53,894 nucleotides of DNA from Lachnoclostridium sp. UBA3262 (GCA_002362575.1 DEUM01000007.1:1-53894); one strand, 5' to 3'; shown: positions 17,988 through 26,293, counted from the first letter of the stretch. Notes: a model not told the origin generated them from the sequence alone. A program made the numbers and translations.

Positions 17988-18557
17988 CTAATCCATAAAT
18001 TCTACCGAACCGCTCTCAATATCATAAACGGCGCCACATACTTTCAGCCCTTCCAATTCAGGCTTTGGAAGTCCCAGACTTTCTTCAATGACCGACACGC
18101 TTCTCTGCACATTTAAGCGGCATGCACGAAGCTCATCTTTCTCCTGCCCAATCGCTTTGCGGATCTCATCCGTCAGAAGTTTGACATAGCCTGCCGGCTC
18201 ATCATTGATTGCTGCTCCGACTGCTCCACAATGTGTGTGTCCCAATACAACTACCAAATTGCTTCCCAAGTGGTCTGCTGCATATTCAATACTTCCAAGC
18301 TGATGTCCGGCAATCACATTTCCTGCTACACGAATGACAAATACTTCGCCGATTCCGGCAGAAAAAATGCTCTCTGGAATGACTCTCGAATCGGAACAGG
18401 TTATCACAATCGCATATGGAGTCTGTCCTTCCTTCCCAGTCTTTTCCCGAATCTGTGGTGATACATCACCTGAGTTTGTTCCCGAAGACAGGTAACGCTG
18501 ATTTCCTTCTTTCAGCTTTTCCAATGCCTCGGATGCAGATAAATTAGTTTTTCGCAT
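17988..18557 (-). CDS. Beta-class carbonic anhydrase
   Basis: About 189 residues from ATG 18557, which follows GGAGGGA; a longer frame to 18629 has no ribosome site. Zinc ligands are visible in 'VITCSDSRV' (Cys and the Asp-Arg dyad) and 'LGHTHCGAVGA' (His and Cys). The enzyme interconverts CO2 and bicarbonate, supplying bicarbonate for carboxylations in fermenting anaerobes. The N-terminal 'ALEKLKEGNQRYL' is the usual opening of the family. It is a single-gene transcript judging by hairpins on both sides. Confidence 0.95.
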   Translation of the reverse strand: MRKTNLSASEALEKLKEGNQRYLSSGTNSGDVSPQIREKTGKEGQTPYAIVITCSDSRVIPESIFSAGIGEVFVIRVAGNVIAGHQLGSIEYAADHLGSNLVVVLGHTHCGAVGAAINDEPAGYVKLLTDEIRKAIGQEKDELRACRLNVQRSVSVIEESLGLPKPELEGLKVCGAVYDIESGSVEFMD

Positions 18558-18660
18558 AATTCCCTCCGTTTCTGTCTCTGACCGATACCTTGTACCAGTC
18601 TGAACAATTTTATGTATGAAGTATATCATAGATTGTACAAAAATTCATCCCTTTTTTTCA

Positions 18661-18688
18661 CAAAAAGGCGCGCCAAAATGCGCGCCCG
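18661..18688 (-). terminator. GC-rich terminator of the ferritin-like gene
   Basis: On the minus strand GGCGCGC (18680-18686) pairs with GCGCGCC (18667-18673), followed by TTTTTG. It is placed 22 bp after the ferritin-like gene. Confidence 0.8.
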
Positions 18689-18708
18689 CCAGCAATAAAT
18701 AACCATTC

Positions 18709-19260
18709 TCATCCAGCTTCTTTTAACAACACCTGAAGAAGCATAATATGGTATTCTTCATCTTTAATAATTCTTGCCAGTACCTGATTTACACTGTTGT
18801 CTTTTATCAGCCCTATGTGTATTTTATACTGCTTAATCGCCGCCCGTTCTGACTCAATATCCGCTAACAGCATTTTCTTCTCCTCTTCCGGCGTCGTAAG
18901 ATAATCCGGCGTCCACAACATATGCCTTCCTCCACGCATCTTCGCCGTAAAATCAACAGTACCGCCAAGCAGGCAAATTAGCTCCCCCAGCTTCTGCAGG
19001 TGCATCATCTCCGCCATTGCAATTCCTAAAATGGTTTTTGCAACCGAACAATTCTCACAGCATAAACGGTTTTCATTATTGATATACTGCGTAATTGCGG
19101 ACATCTCCGATACGGAGCCGCAATAATCAATGCTAAGAAAGTTCGCGTACTCCAAATTCCTTTCCTGCACCTGTACCGGTGGATACGGCAGCTCAACCAT
19201 GATTGGCCTTACTCCTGCAAAATTGCATGAACTGGCAAGAGGTCTTTCTTTTTCTTCCAT
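18709..19260 (-). CDS. Ferritin-like (CotJC/rubrerythrin-type) di-metal protein
   Basis: The 183 residues contain a four-helix bundle with repeated metal-ligand patterns: 'EMSAITQYINNE', 'GIAMAEMMHLQKLGEL', 'IESERAAIKQYKIHIG' and 'ARIIKDEEYHIMLLQ'. Each Glu or E-x-x-H fits ferritin-like ligands. The N-terminal proline-rich segment ('VELPYPPVQVQERN') is like CotJC and manganese-catalase relatives. A role in peroxide or metal handling, possibly spore-coat related, is inferred. GGAGG lies 12 bases before the ATG. Confidence 0.75.
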   Translation of the reverse strand: MEEKERPLASSCNFAGVRPIMVELPYPPVQVQERNLEYANFLSIDYCGSVSEMSAITQYINNENRLCCENCSVAKTILGIAMAEMMHLQKLGELICLLGGTVDFTAKMRGGRHMLWTPDYLTTPEEEKKMLLADIESERAAIKQYKIHIGLIKDNSVNQVLARIIKDEEYHIMLLQVLLKEAG

Positions 19261-19298
19261 AAACAGGCAATCCTCCTAATATACTTTTCCTTTATAAA

Positions 19299-19323
19299 AT
19301 ATATTAGGATATAACCTATATAT
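19299..19323 (-). terminator. AU-rich hairpin after the fructosamine-kinase-like gene
   Basis: On the minus strand ATATATAGG pairs with CCTAATATAT (one bulged A) and is followed by TTTTAT. It could end the SWIM-hydrolase-kinase operon, but all pairs except three are A-T. Confidence 0.35.
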
Positions 19324-19335
19324 GAGTTTTATTTA

Positions 19336-20247
19336 TCAAACATACTTTTTTACAATCCGCCGAACAGAAGCCAGATACGACATTCCAAACATATTCAGAT
19401 GATTTAGCAGCTGATAAAGATTATATAAATCCCGGCGGTCACGATAGCCATCCTGCAAAAGCCCTTCCGCCCCATAGGCGGAATAAAAATCTCTCGGAAA
19501 TCCGCCGAACAATTCTGTCATAGCAATATCTGCCTCGGCATGTCCTACATAGACTGCCGGATCAATCAGCCATGCTTTTCCGTCGTTTCCTGTAATGACA
19601 TTTCCCGACCATAAATCGCCGTGCAGAAGCGAAGGCTGCTCCGGCTCTGTCAGAAAATCCTCTAAGTGGTCAAGCAGCCAGACAATTTTCTTTCTGTCTT
19701 CGGCAGCAAAATAATTTTCCGCAGCCTTAAACTGCGGCTCCAGTCGACAGTCACGGAAAAAGTCTATCCAACTGCCAGCCGCTGTGTTTATCTGCTTTCT
19801 TGCACCAATATAGTTATCGCTCTCAAAACCGTATTTCCCATTCGGAACAAAGCTCTCTGCCGATGCCCTGTGCATAGCTGCCAGTTGATGTGCGAATGTC
19901 TCCCAGTAACCGTCAATCCGTTTTTTCCCATTGATAAATTCCATCAGCAGAAAGGAAAAGCCACCCTGTCCCTCATCTGTCCCACTGCAAAGAATGTGCG
20001 GCGTACCAATCGCTTTCGTCTGCGCCAGAGCATCCAGTCCGGCCGCCTCTGCGGTAAAAAAGGAAACATTTTTTTTAGCATTTGATTTCATAAATATTTT
20101 TGTTCCGTCCGTAAGACTCAGCCCATACGCCTCATTGATGTCCCCCCCGGCTATCCGCTCCCTCTTTGCAATTTTTACGCTGCTTCCAAAAAGTGAAGTC
20201 AGTGCATTTTCTAAAGAGGCAAAGTGCTTTATTACTGTCTGTGGCAT
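19336..20247 (-). CDS. Fructosamine/ketosamine-3-kinase family protein
   Basis: About 303 residues starting at ATG 20247 behind AAAGGAAGGAG. The protein-kinase-like fold is shown by 'GGDINEAYGLSLTDGTKIFMK' (glycine loop and Lys), 'SLLHGDLWSGNVI' (catalytic Asp) and 'AWLIDPAVYVGHAEADIAMT' (metal Asp). Members phosphorylate sugar adducts on amines so that glycated proteins or amino acids can be repaired. It is the last of three closely spaced genes on this strand, 13 bp after a metallo-hydrolase. The exact substrate is unknown. Confidence 0.88.
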   Translation of the reverse strand: MPQTVIKHFASLENALTSLFGSSVKIAKRERIAGGDINEAYGLSLTDGTKIFMKSNAKKNVSFFTAEAAGLDALAQTKAIGTPHILCSGTDEGQGGFSFLLMEFINGKKRIDGYWETFAHQLAAMHRASAESFVPNGKYGFESDNYIGARKQINTAAGSWIDFFRDCRLEPQFKAAENYFAAEDRKKIVWLLDHLEDFLTEPEQPSLLHGDLWSGNVITGNDGKAWLIDPAVYVGHAEADIAMTELFGGFPRDFYSAYGAEGLLQDGYRDRRDLYNLYQLLNHLNMFGMSYLASVRRIVKKYV

Positions 20248-20260
20248 ATCTCCTTCCTTT

Positions 20261-21145
20261 CTATGAATCTGCACATTTCCAAAGTAATTTATTGTTTTCA
20301 AAACATAGCTCTACGTCACCCTTATCTTTAAGCCACGAGAGATAAGAACGGACCGTGCTTCCCACTAACACATACTGTTCAAAGTTCATCGTTAAATGAT
20401 AGTCTGAAAACAACCTCTGCAAAATATCTTCAAAGCCTATCGGCTCTCCGCAGATTTGCATTATATGTTCTGCAATTTCATATACCTTCTCTGTATTATA
20501 ATCAGCAAGCTCTGTTATGTCGTCCGTAACCGATGCGTGTGCCGGCACAAATATTTTAGCTTTCAATTGTTTCACACTCTCAAGTGTATTCAGATACTCT
20601 GCCACATCATAAACAAATCCAATCTGATATTTGTCGAGCGTTTCCCTGCTGGAAAGACAGTCCGCCAGATAGACGACATCATCCGGAGTCCGGAATCCAA
20701 CCATATCAAAGCTGTGTCCTCTAAGCGGTATTATTTTAATTTCCCTTGGAAAATCCGTGTCCGAAAAATCCACTGTCTCACTTGGCTTTGCCAGCAAAAA
20801 TTTGTGGCGCAAGTCCTTGCATGGATAACCCCCATATAAAAATGACGGCTCTAATACGGGATATTCGGTAAAGCATTTTTCAATCCCCTCTGCAAAAATC
20901 TTGCAGTTCGTCTGCTGCTGCAAATATTGATTGCCCCCGATATGGTCGGCATGGGAATGTGTGTTTAATATGCCCTTTAGACTCCAGCCTTTTTCATCTA
21001 AAATTTTGCGAGCCCTTTTGCCTGCGCTTTTGTCGTTTCCGCTGTCGATTAAATATGCCTCGTTTTCACTTGTGAGGTAGACGCCCATTTTGGCAGGGCA
21101 GTCGATGTAATAGCTTTTAGCTCCTATTTGGTGTAGTTCGTACAT
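20261..21145 (-). CDS. Metallo-beta-lactamase-fold hydrolase
   Basis: The 294-residue protein has the motif 'LNTHSHADHIGGNQ' (HxHxDH zinc site), further ligands in 'IIPLRGHSFDMVGF' and 'VYLADCLSS', and a C-terminal helical/winged extension 'LQRLFSDYHLTMNFEQYVLV'. Such proteins hydrolyse thioesters or lactones; glyoxalase II-like activity would fit with the glycation-repair kinase encoded just downstream. That link is inference. The start follows AAGGAG. Confidence 0.88.
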   Translation of the reverse strand: MYELHQIGAKSYYIDCPAKMGVYLTSENEAYLIDSGNDKSAGKRARKILDEKGWSLKGILNTHSHADHIGGNQYLQQQTNCKIFAEGIEKCFTEYPVLEPSFLYGGYPCKDLRHKFLLAKPSETVDFSDTDFPREIKIIPLRGHSFDMVGFRTPDDVVYLADCLSSRETLDKYQIGFVYDVAEYLNTLESVKQLKAKIFVPAHASVTDDITELADYNTEKVYEIAEHIMQICGEPIGFEDILQRLFSDYHLTMNFEQYVLVGSTVRSYLSWLKDKGDVELCFENNKLLWKCADS

Positions 21146-21166
21146 GCTGGTTCTCCTTCATTCTCA

Positions 21167-21598
21167 TTAATAGTAATTTCTTATATCTTCCAGCTCTATT
21201 AACGCCTCTAATAACTCATCTTGCAATTCCGCTTTAGAAAGGCTTTTTACATAGTATTTCAAATCTTCATAATGCTGCCTTTCTCTTTCTTCCTCCTCTG
21301 CCTCCCACTGTTCCACTTCTTTTAAAAAATCCTCCGCCACCTTTGGCTCTGCGGTAAAATAAAGCGCTATCATGTGTTTGCAGATAACCCTACGCCCATT
21401 TGCAAATGGACAATTGCACATAGACTTTCTTGGATGGGCTTTGTCAATATGCACCGTATAAGTATTGTTTTCACTCCCTGAAACAATTCCATTATATGCA
21501 TCTATCCCTGCTTTTTCCCAAGAAAGAACTTTTTTCTTATCATAATATTCCATACCACGCCAAACAGATTTACTGCTCGCTATCTCTACTAGTCCCAT
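21167..21598 (-). CDS. SWIM zinc-finger protein
   Basis: A 143-residue protein from ATG 21598 (GGAGATAGAAAGA before it; the frame also opens at TTG 21613). The SWIM motif CxCx-n-CxH is seen in 'SMCNCPFANGRRVICKHMIAL'. The C-terminal third is an acidic/basic coiled helix ('EEEERERQHYEDLKYYV'). SWIM domains bind DNA or protein partners. It heads a three-gene run (21-bp gap to the hydrolase) and its promoter lies in one copy of the 59-bp repeat. Confidence 0.85.
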   Translation of the reverse strand: MGLVEIASSKSVWRGMEYYDKKKVLSWEKAGIDAYNGIVSGSENNTYTVHIDKAHPRKSMCNCPFANGRRVICKHMIALYFTAEPKVAEDFLKEVEQWEAEEEERERQHYEDLKYYVKSLSKAELQDELLEALIELEDIRNYY

Positions 21599-21661
21599 TC
21601 TTTCTATCTCCAACTAACATATTTTATTTTCGCAAAATCAAACAACAAACTCTGCTATGGC

Positions 21662-21720
21662 TATTATAACATGGCTTTTAAAATATCGTCCAATACTAAT
21701 TCTTATATGTCTCATATGAC
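21662..21720 (-). repeat. 59-bp direct repeat, copy A (promoter of the SWIM gene)
   Basis: It matches 24400-24458 at about 52 of 59 positions in the same orientation. On the minus strand it contains an extended -10, TGTTATAAT (TATAAT at 21663-21668), with TTGGAC upstream at a long 19-bp spacing. Confidence 0.8.
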
Positions 21721-21743
21721 AAATAAATTATTAATTACAAGAA

Positions 21744-22052
21744 TCAACTCAAATCATACGTTGTATATCCCATTTCCTCAATCGTAAATCTCAAATTTTG
21801 AAAATGTTTCCGCCCATTGGCAAACATACTTTTATTAAAATATATAACAACATGATTATCAAGATAAAACTCAAAATAAGGATTCGTTGCCGTTATGTCC
21901 CTATCTGCAACACAATATGTTTCATCAACCAAAACATTATGGGTTTTCGCCCAATTTATCCTGCTCAATTCAAAATCCAGAAAAAAATCATCGTCAAACA
22001 AAATTCCTTTTTTGTTTATTTTTTTAATTGAATGATAATCATACTTTTTCAT
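21744..22052 (-). CDS. Small protein of the orphan-immunity-like cassette (102 aa)
   Basis: ATG 22052 follows GGAG at good spacing. The protein is soluble and aromatic-rich ('LFDDDFFLDFELSRINWAKT', 'NPYFEFYLDNHVVIYFNK'). I do not recognise a family. It immediately follows a 30-codon frame that looks like a polymorphic-toxin tail, so it may be that toxin's immunity protein. This is inference from position and size. Confidence 0.6.
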   Translation of the reverse strand: MKKYDYHSIKKINKKGILFDDDFFLDFELSRINWAKTHNVLVDETYCVADRDITATNPYFEFYLDNHVVIYFNKSMFANGRKHFQNLRFTIEEMGYTTYDLS

Positions 22053-22141
22053 TCTAATCTCCATTCCAAATCGTCACAAATACAGGTCTTGATAACCTTG
22101 CCGCCTTCATCCATCCTCTGCAGCACGTTCCCATGAGAATT
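22049..22141 (-). pseudogene. 30-codon toxin-like C-terminal remnant
   Basis: Between two small genes the minus strand reads 'NSHGNVLQRMDEGGKVIK' and continues to a TGA overlapping the next ATG. It is in frame with the upstream 91-aa gene, directly after that gene's stop. The 'GNVLQRMDEGGKVIKT' style is like the extreme C-termini of RHS/YD or pre-toxin proteins. It could instead be chance coding. Confidence 0.4.
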
Positions 22142-22417
22142 TTACATATAATAATTCATTATTACTTCCTTGATTCCCTCGGGATTCTCTATTATGTTTT
22201 CTATACTAAACCAGTCGCTGTCTTCCAGCACTCCTTTCTGCGCATCTCTATAATTATCTGCTGATTCAATCACAAAACTGCCAACTGATTGTATGTATGA
22301 AATTTTGCAATATGTATCATGAAATACTAAGTATTCATTATCATTTATTATCTGATTCACAAATCCCAATTTTATAAAAATATCTTTCAACTGATTTTGC
22401 ACTTTTATTACATCCAT
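22142..22417 (-). CDS. Small protein of the immunity-like cassette (91 aa)
   Basis: Preceded by GAGGAG. The sequence is 'MDVIKVQNQLKDIFIKLGF...' with a beta-rich centre ('EYLVFHDTYCKISYIQSVG') and a helical end. I recognise no family. Its size, acidity (several Asp/Glu) and AT-rich codons match neighbouring small genes that resemble stand-alone immunity proteins. Confidence 0.6.
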   Translation of the reverse strand: MDVIKVQNQLKDIFIKLGFVNQIINDNEYLVFHDTYCKISYIQSVGSFVIESADNYRDAQKGVLEDSDWFSIENIIENPEGIKEVIMNYYM

Positions 22418-22489
22418 CTAATTTCTCCTCGTTGAAACATCCCAATATTTAGATAAAACATATCTTACTTTCTTTTTAACTCTTTAGAG

Positions 22490-23005
22490 CTAATTTTCTA
22501 ATAGATAAATTTTTGAATTCAACCCAATGTCTTCCGTTACCTGTCTATATATGTCTTTTATCATTTCCTCTATCGTACAACAACAGACATCTAATTCAGT
22601 ATCATATCCATCCGTTATAAAAATCCGAAAAAATTTCACTTCCAAAAATTCAAGTATTTTAGTTACTGAATTTTGTAATTGAGTTAAGTTTTGTAAACAT
22701 AATTGTTCATACCACTCTCTATCCCCTTCAATTCCATCTGGAAATAATTCATCTTCCCCATACTTGTCAAAAGGATATAATAAATCATCACTATTATATT
22801 TCTGATTTATTGATGTTAAACAAAAACTAGTATTGCTATTATTTGATTTATTTTCTGCCAACATTTGAAATACGTCATTATAAAAATTCATCTGCTCATC
22901 AAAAAAAATATACACATCATCTTCAGCTAATTTAGCTCTTATTTTTTCCTTTGATAAGCTATCTGTTTTCTCAGAAAAAAAATCCCCAAATAAAATGTGG
23001 CTCAT
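22490..23005 (-). CDS. Hypothetical acidic protein of the immunity-like cassette (171 aa)
   Basis: It starts four bases after the stop of the DUF1871-like gene. It is soluble and rich in Asp/Glu and Asn, with 'FFDEQMNFYNDVFQMLAE' and 'LEFLEVKFFRIFITDGYDTE'. No family is recognised. The close packing (4-bp gap) shows it is in the same operon as its neighbours. An immunity role is inferred only from context. Confidence 0.65.
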   Translation of the reverse strand: MSHILFGDFFSEKTDSLSKEKIRAKLAEDDVYIFFDEQMNFYNDVFQMLAENKSNNSNTSFCLTSINQKYNSDDLLYPFDKYGEDELFPDGIEGDREWYEQLCLQNLTQLQNSVTKILEFLEVKFFRIFITDGYDTELDVCCCTIEEMIKDIYRQVTEDIGLNSKIYLLEN

Positions 23006-23009
23006 TTCT

Positions 23010-23273
23010 TTAGTCCGGCTCCCCTTTCATATGATATAACTTCTCTGCAATTTCCCTACACTTATGCTTTGATGTAAAAGCGTAGAACAAATCTTCTCCG
23101 AATGATTTTGTGAAAATCTTTTCTATATTTTCTTCTATCTTCTCTATTGATAAATCCCTGTCCTGTAGCATCATAGTTATTTGATTAATTTCATCTTCAT
23201 ACTCATCTTTTGGCGCCATAGGGAATAAACCAATCGGATCCCACTCATTGATTATATCTTTAATAAATTCCAT
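23010..23273 (-). CDS. DUF1871-like small protein
   Basis: The 87 residues carry the family pattern 'IINEWDPIGLFPMAPKDEYE', matching the N-terminus of DUF1871 proteins, followed by amphipathic helices to 'LYHMKGEPD'. DUF1871 proteins are often found among immunity-gene arrays in Firmicutes. The gene overlaps the preceding one by 14 bp, so the two are probably coupled. Confidence 0.75.
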   Translation of the reverse strand: MEFIKDIINEWDPIGLFPMAPKDEYEDEINQITMMLQDRDLSIEKIEENIEKIFTKSFGEDLFYAFTSKHKCREIAEKLYHMKGEPD

Positions 23274-23685
23274 TTGAATTCTCTTTCTTTATTATTTTTA
23301 TCTTTGGTTCACCCCATGCTACAACATCAAATATAGAATTAGTGGAAGCTATTTTTAAATGAAACATTTGCTCTTTCTTTATTGCGCCTTTGCACCCTCG
23401 CTCAATTTCCTGCGAAAGCAAAGAATTGTTTACCACAAAAAAAGTATGGCTTGTTATGAATGATTCCCCATATAAAAGCATTAACTTTTCTAAAGTATCA
23501 AGCCAAAAACTTTCATCAACATTTTTATAACCCAAAACTAAAACAACCCAAAACAGTTCTAATAAACTTCCATCATCTTCAGAAACCAACTTTATTTTAA
23601 GTCCTCTTTCATCCTCGTGTACTTCCTGAATGTCGTATTGTCCATTTTTAGATATGCCTTCCCATACCACTAGTTCTTCCTGCAT
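23260..23685 (-). CDS. Hypothetical protein of the immunity-like cassette (141 aa)
   Basis: ATG 23685 follows GGGAGGTGCAGGT; the longer TTG frame at 23700 would place the start upstream of this site. The protein is 'MQEELVVWEGISKNGQYDIQ...' with a hydrophobic core strand 'LLELFWVVLVLGY' and 'TSHTFFVVNNSLLSQEI'. No family is recognised. Its ribosome site is nearly identical to that of the next gene upstream, hinting at duplication of gene starts within the cassette. Confidence 0.65.
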   Translation of the reverse strand: MQEELVVWEGISKNGQYDIQEVHEDERGLKIKLVSEDDGSLLELFWVVLVLGYKNVDESFWLDTLEKLMLLYGESFITSHTFFVVNNSLLSQEIERGCKGAIKKEQMFHLKIASTNSIFDVVAWGEPKIKIIKKENSNGIY

Positions 23686-23709
23686 ACCTGCACCTCCCAA
23701 ACAAATTAT

Positions 23710-24288
23710 TTATTTTCCGGTATAAACGAAAATATCTCTATCTCCAATTTTACTACGGTCAAACCCTAATAAATCATCCGTAATAATAGACTTATCAAAA
23801 CCCCAAACATTTATATTTTCGGAATCATGAATCATTTCCAGTCTATCTTTTTTGTACACCAGATTTGTCTCAATCCCTGCCGCAATAACATCAACTCTAT
23901 CGCCAAATTCTTTTTCTATTTGTTCGATACCTTTAAATATTTTTAGGCAAATATCTTTATTCCATATGTCCAAATCTAATTCCGGATAGGATTCTGTATC
24001 AACCCAAAAAGTATAGATGTATTTTTCATCAATTTTTTCCACAAAAATTCCTAAATTCTTAAACAAAGAAGACTTCAAACCTATAACAACGATTTTTCCA
24101 TTTTTCAAACAACTATTCAAAGTTTCTCCAACAGACAATTCACGCTCTCCCTCCCACAACCAATTATCAATCTGAATCAACTTTGAAATTTCTATTTTTA
24201 ATCTATAATTTTCATTCATATATTTGACTATCTTATGAATGGAAAATTCATTTGCTGAAATTATAATAATATCTAATGTTGCAGCCAT
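23710..24288 (-). CDS. Hypothetical protein, first gene of the immunity-like cassette (192 aa)
   Basis: ATG 24288 has GGGGAGGTGCAT immediately before it, so I prefer it to the frame start at 24312. The protein is alpha/beta ('AATLDIIIISANEFSIHKIV', 'KIVVIGLKSSLFKNLG', 'GDRDIFVYTGK') and acidic. Size and style fit SMI1/SUKH-neighbour immunity proteins, but I cannot name a family. Copy B of the 59-bp repeat supplies its promoter. Confidence 0.65.
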   Translation of the reverse strand: MAATLDIIIISANEFSIHKIVKYMNENYRLKIEISKLIQIDNWLWEGERELSVGETLNSCLKNGKIVVIGLKSSLFKNLGIFVEKIDEKYIYTFWVDTESYPELDLDIWNKDICLKIFKGIEQIEKEFGDRVDVIAAGIETNLVYKKDRLEMIHDSENINVWGFDKSIITDDLLGFDRSKIGDRDIFVYTGK

Positions 24289-24399
24289 ATGCACCTCCCC
24301 TTTATTCAACATATGGTAACTTCCGCTTTTCTACTTTTTCGATAATAAATTTTCTAGTTTCTTAAAATCCTAAATAGTCGGAATATCCTCCTATTTGGT

Positions 24400-24458
24400 T
24401 ATTATAACATGGGTTTTAAGATATCGTCCATTACTATTTCCTATATGTTTCATAAGAC
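24400..24458 (-). repeat. 59-bp direct repeat, copy B (promoter of the cassette)
   Basis: The partner of 21662-21720. TATAAT lies at 24401-24406 on the minus strand with the same TGT extension. The two copies bracket the six small genes. The rest of 24289-24566 is non-coding leader and terminator DNA. Confidence 0.8.
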
Positions 24459-24531
24459 TTTTTAGTGTCTTTATAGTATGCTAAAAATACAAAAAGTGCT
24501 GATTTTTTGATTAGAGAACTGTTGTTGACAT

Positions 24532-24562
24532 AAAAAAAGATTCCACATGGGAACCCTTTCTT
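24532..24562 (-). terminator. Terminator of the flavoprotein gene
   Basis: On the minus strand an AAAGG-GTTCC stem pairs with GGAAT-CTTT (one bulge) around CATGT and runs into TTTTTTTATG, just after the stop at 24567. Confidence 0.65.
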
Positions 24563-24566
24563 TATA

Positions 24567-25460
24567 TCAACATATCGCTGCTGCCTGAATGCCTGCGATT
24601 GCACCATCGGCAACTGCCGTAGCCACTTGTCTGACTTTTTTCACTCGGATATCTCCTGCCGCAAATACTCCCGGGATTTCGGTCTGCATGGAATCATCAA
24701 CCGGAATATAGCTATCCTCCAGCTTCAATTCCGTGTACATCTGCGTATTTGGAACAATCCCCGCATACACAAATACTCCACACTCAGCATCTTTTACAAT
24801 CTTCTTCTTTCCGGTTTTGTTATCTATAAATTCAAGTTCTTCCACCGCTTCGTTGCCATACACTGCAGTAAGGCTCGAATGTGGCATAATTTCGATATTA
24901 TTATGGACAGCAACTTTATCTTTAAATTCCTGTATACATGCGAGTTCATCTTCCACACATACAATAGTTACCTTTCCCGCTATTTCAGCCAGATAAATAG
25001 CTTCCTTTACTGCTCCATCTGCTCCGCCAATTACATAAACACTCTTTCCTTTATAATTCAAACCATCTTTTGGCGCATTTAATCTGACGCCTTTCAAATT
25101 TTCCCCGGGAATCCCTAACATACGGCCGGAACCACCATTGGCCAGAATCAATGTTTTCGATTCATAGCTTTCTTTATCCGTAACAACTTTCTTTATTTCG
25201 CCTGTAAGCTTTGTCTCTGTCACATTTTCATAACGAATCTCCACACCGGCACTAAGCGCCTGCTCTTTCATTCGTTCCGCAAATGTCTTGCCCGATTCCT
25301 CTCTTATGATTGCTGTATAGTGTGTAACGGTAGAAACCGTTCCAATCAAACCGCCAACCTGTTTCTTTTCCAACACCAAAACTTTTTTCCCTCGGCTTTT
25401 TCCATAAATCGCCGCGCTGATACCAGCCGGTCCCGCACCAATAATAATCATATCGTACAT
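24567..25460 (-). CDS. Thioredoxin-reductase-like FAD/NAD(P) oxidoreductase lacking the CxxC
   Basis: FAD site 'MIIIGAGPAGISAAIYGKSR', NAD(P) site 'VYVIGGADGAVKEAIYLAE' and the C-terminal FAD motif 'GVFAAGDIRVKKVRQVATA' define the TrxB fold at full length (297 residues). Where true thioredoxin reductases have CATC before the NADPH site, this protein reads 'LNAPKDGLNYKGK', so the redox-active cysteine pair is absent. It cannot reduce thioredoxin by the normal route. Clostridial relatives may be ferredoxin- or flavodoxin-linked or work on other acceptors. It is a single gene with strong RBS AGGAGG. Confidence 0.88.
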   Translation of the reverse strand: MYDMIIIGAGPAGISAAIYGKSRGKKVLVLEKKQVGGLIGTVSTVTHYTAIIREESGKTFAERMKEQALSAGVEIRYENVTETKLTGEIKKVVTDKESYESKTLILANGGSGRMLGIPGENLKGVRLNAPKDGLNYKGKSVYVIGGADGAVKEAIYLAEIAGKVTIVCVEDELACIQEFKDKVAVHNNIEIMPHSSLTAVYGNEAVEELEFIDNKTGKKKIVKDAECGVFVYAGIVPNTQMYTELKLEDSYIPVDDSMQTEIPGVFAAGDIRVKKVRQVATAVADGAIAGIQAAAIC

Positions 25461-25645
25461 TTGGGTATCCTCCTGTCAAATAAAATATTTGGTAATTATC
25501 TATATGGCATAATACCATGGTTTTACTAAGTTATGGTTATATTTTTACGCTTTTCAAGTATCTTATTCATGACATTTGACAATACTGCAAATCGCTTCAT
25601 AGCTATTCCACTTTGTATGTTAGTGGAAACATATATATCATTCTC

Positions 25646-26146
25646 TTATGGTCCCATAATAGTAATTACCGTTGCATTTTTATTGTTCTCCATCATTGAA
25701 GTAAGTCGTTTTGAAAAACGACGATAGAAATCAACTACAACCGAAATATGTTTTTGAATAGCAACATCCTCACAATTAATGAAATCTCTATATCTGTCTT
25801 TGCACATATAGATAATTGAAAACTTCTTTTTGATATCGTCAAGCCGAGGATTATTATAATCAGATTCTAATAGAGAGGCAACCTCCAAAATCTCTTTTAC
25901 CATTTTAGTTAACGAATCATAGGCATAGAAATTATCTGTAAGATACCACTCAAAACCACTGATGTAGCCCATATAATATTCATAACGCGTCTTATTATAA
26001 ATGAGATTCTCATCAAAATATTTGTAAAGAAAGTAGGAAAGAAAACAATCGACATCTCCTTCCTCTATTGAAAACATTTCCTGATACCATATTATATAAC
26101 TTTTCAAGGTCATTCTTAAAATTGTCCAACTTATTACATTCATCAT
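25646..26146 (-). CDS. Hypothetical protein (166 aa)
   Basis: A helical soluble protein with many Tyr and Phe ('YIIWYQEMFSIEEGDVDCFL', 'IQKHISVVVDFYRRFSKR'). I do not recognise it and its ribosome site is weak (GGGGCAAATG). It lies alone between the flavoprotein and a RhuM gene. A hydrophobic frame on the other strand is its shadow. Moderate confidence that it is a real gene. Confidence 0.5.
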   Translation of the reverse strand: MMNVISWTILRMTLKSYIIWYQEMFSIEEGDVDCFLSYFLYKYFDENLIYNKTRYEYYMGYISGFEWYLTDNFYAYDSLTKMVKEILEVASLLESDYNNPRLDDIKKKFSIIYMCKDRYRDFINCEDVAIQKHISVVVDFYRRFSKRLTSMMENNKNATVITIMGP

Positions 26147-26186
26147 TTGCCCCAGTATTAGAAATAATCATACCTGTCCGGTGCGC

Positions 26187-26285
26187 TCAAAACAATATTA
26201 CCTCCGGCGTAACCACCCCGTTCCGCTTCAGTTGCATCTCAATATGAGGCTCGACATTTAGTAGACATACCGTCGCAACCTGAAA
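26187..26285 (-). pseudogene. Readable gene fragment next to RhuM
   Basis: About 32 codons ('VATVCLLNVEPHIEMQLKRN' and onward to '...VVTPEVILF' and TGA), closed by a stop on both sides and without a start. It looks like the tail of a lost gene; I cannot name it. No other feature is seen between 26147 and 26293. Confidence 0.35.
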
Positions 26286-26293
26286 TCAGAGCT

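Noticed and set aside
25533..25727. 64-codon hydrophobic plus-strand frame
   Set aside because: No ribosome site and it overlaps the more protein-like 166-aa gene on the other strand.
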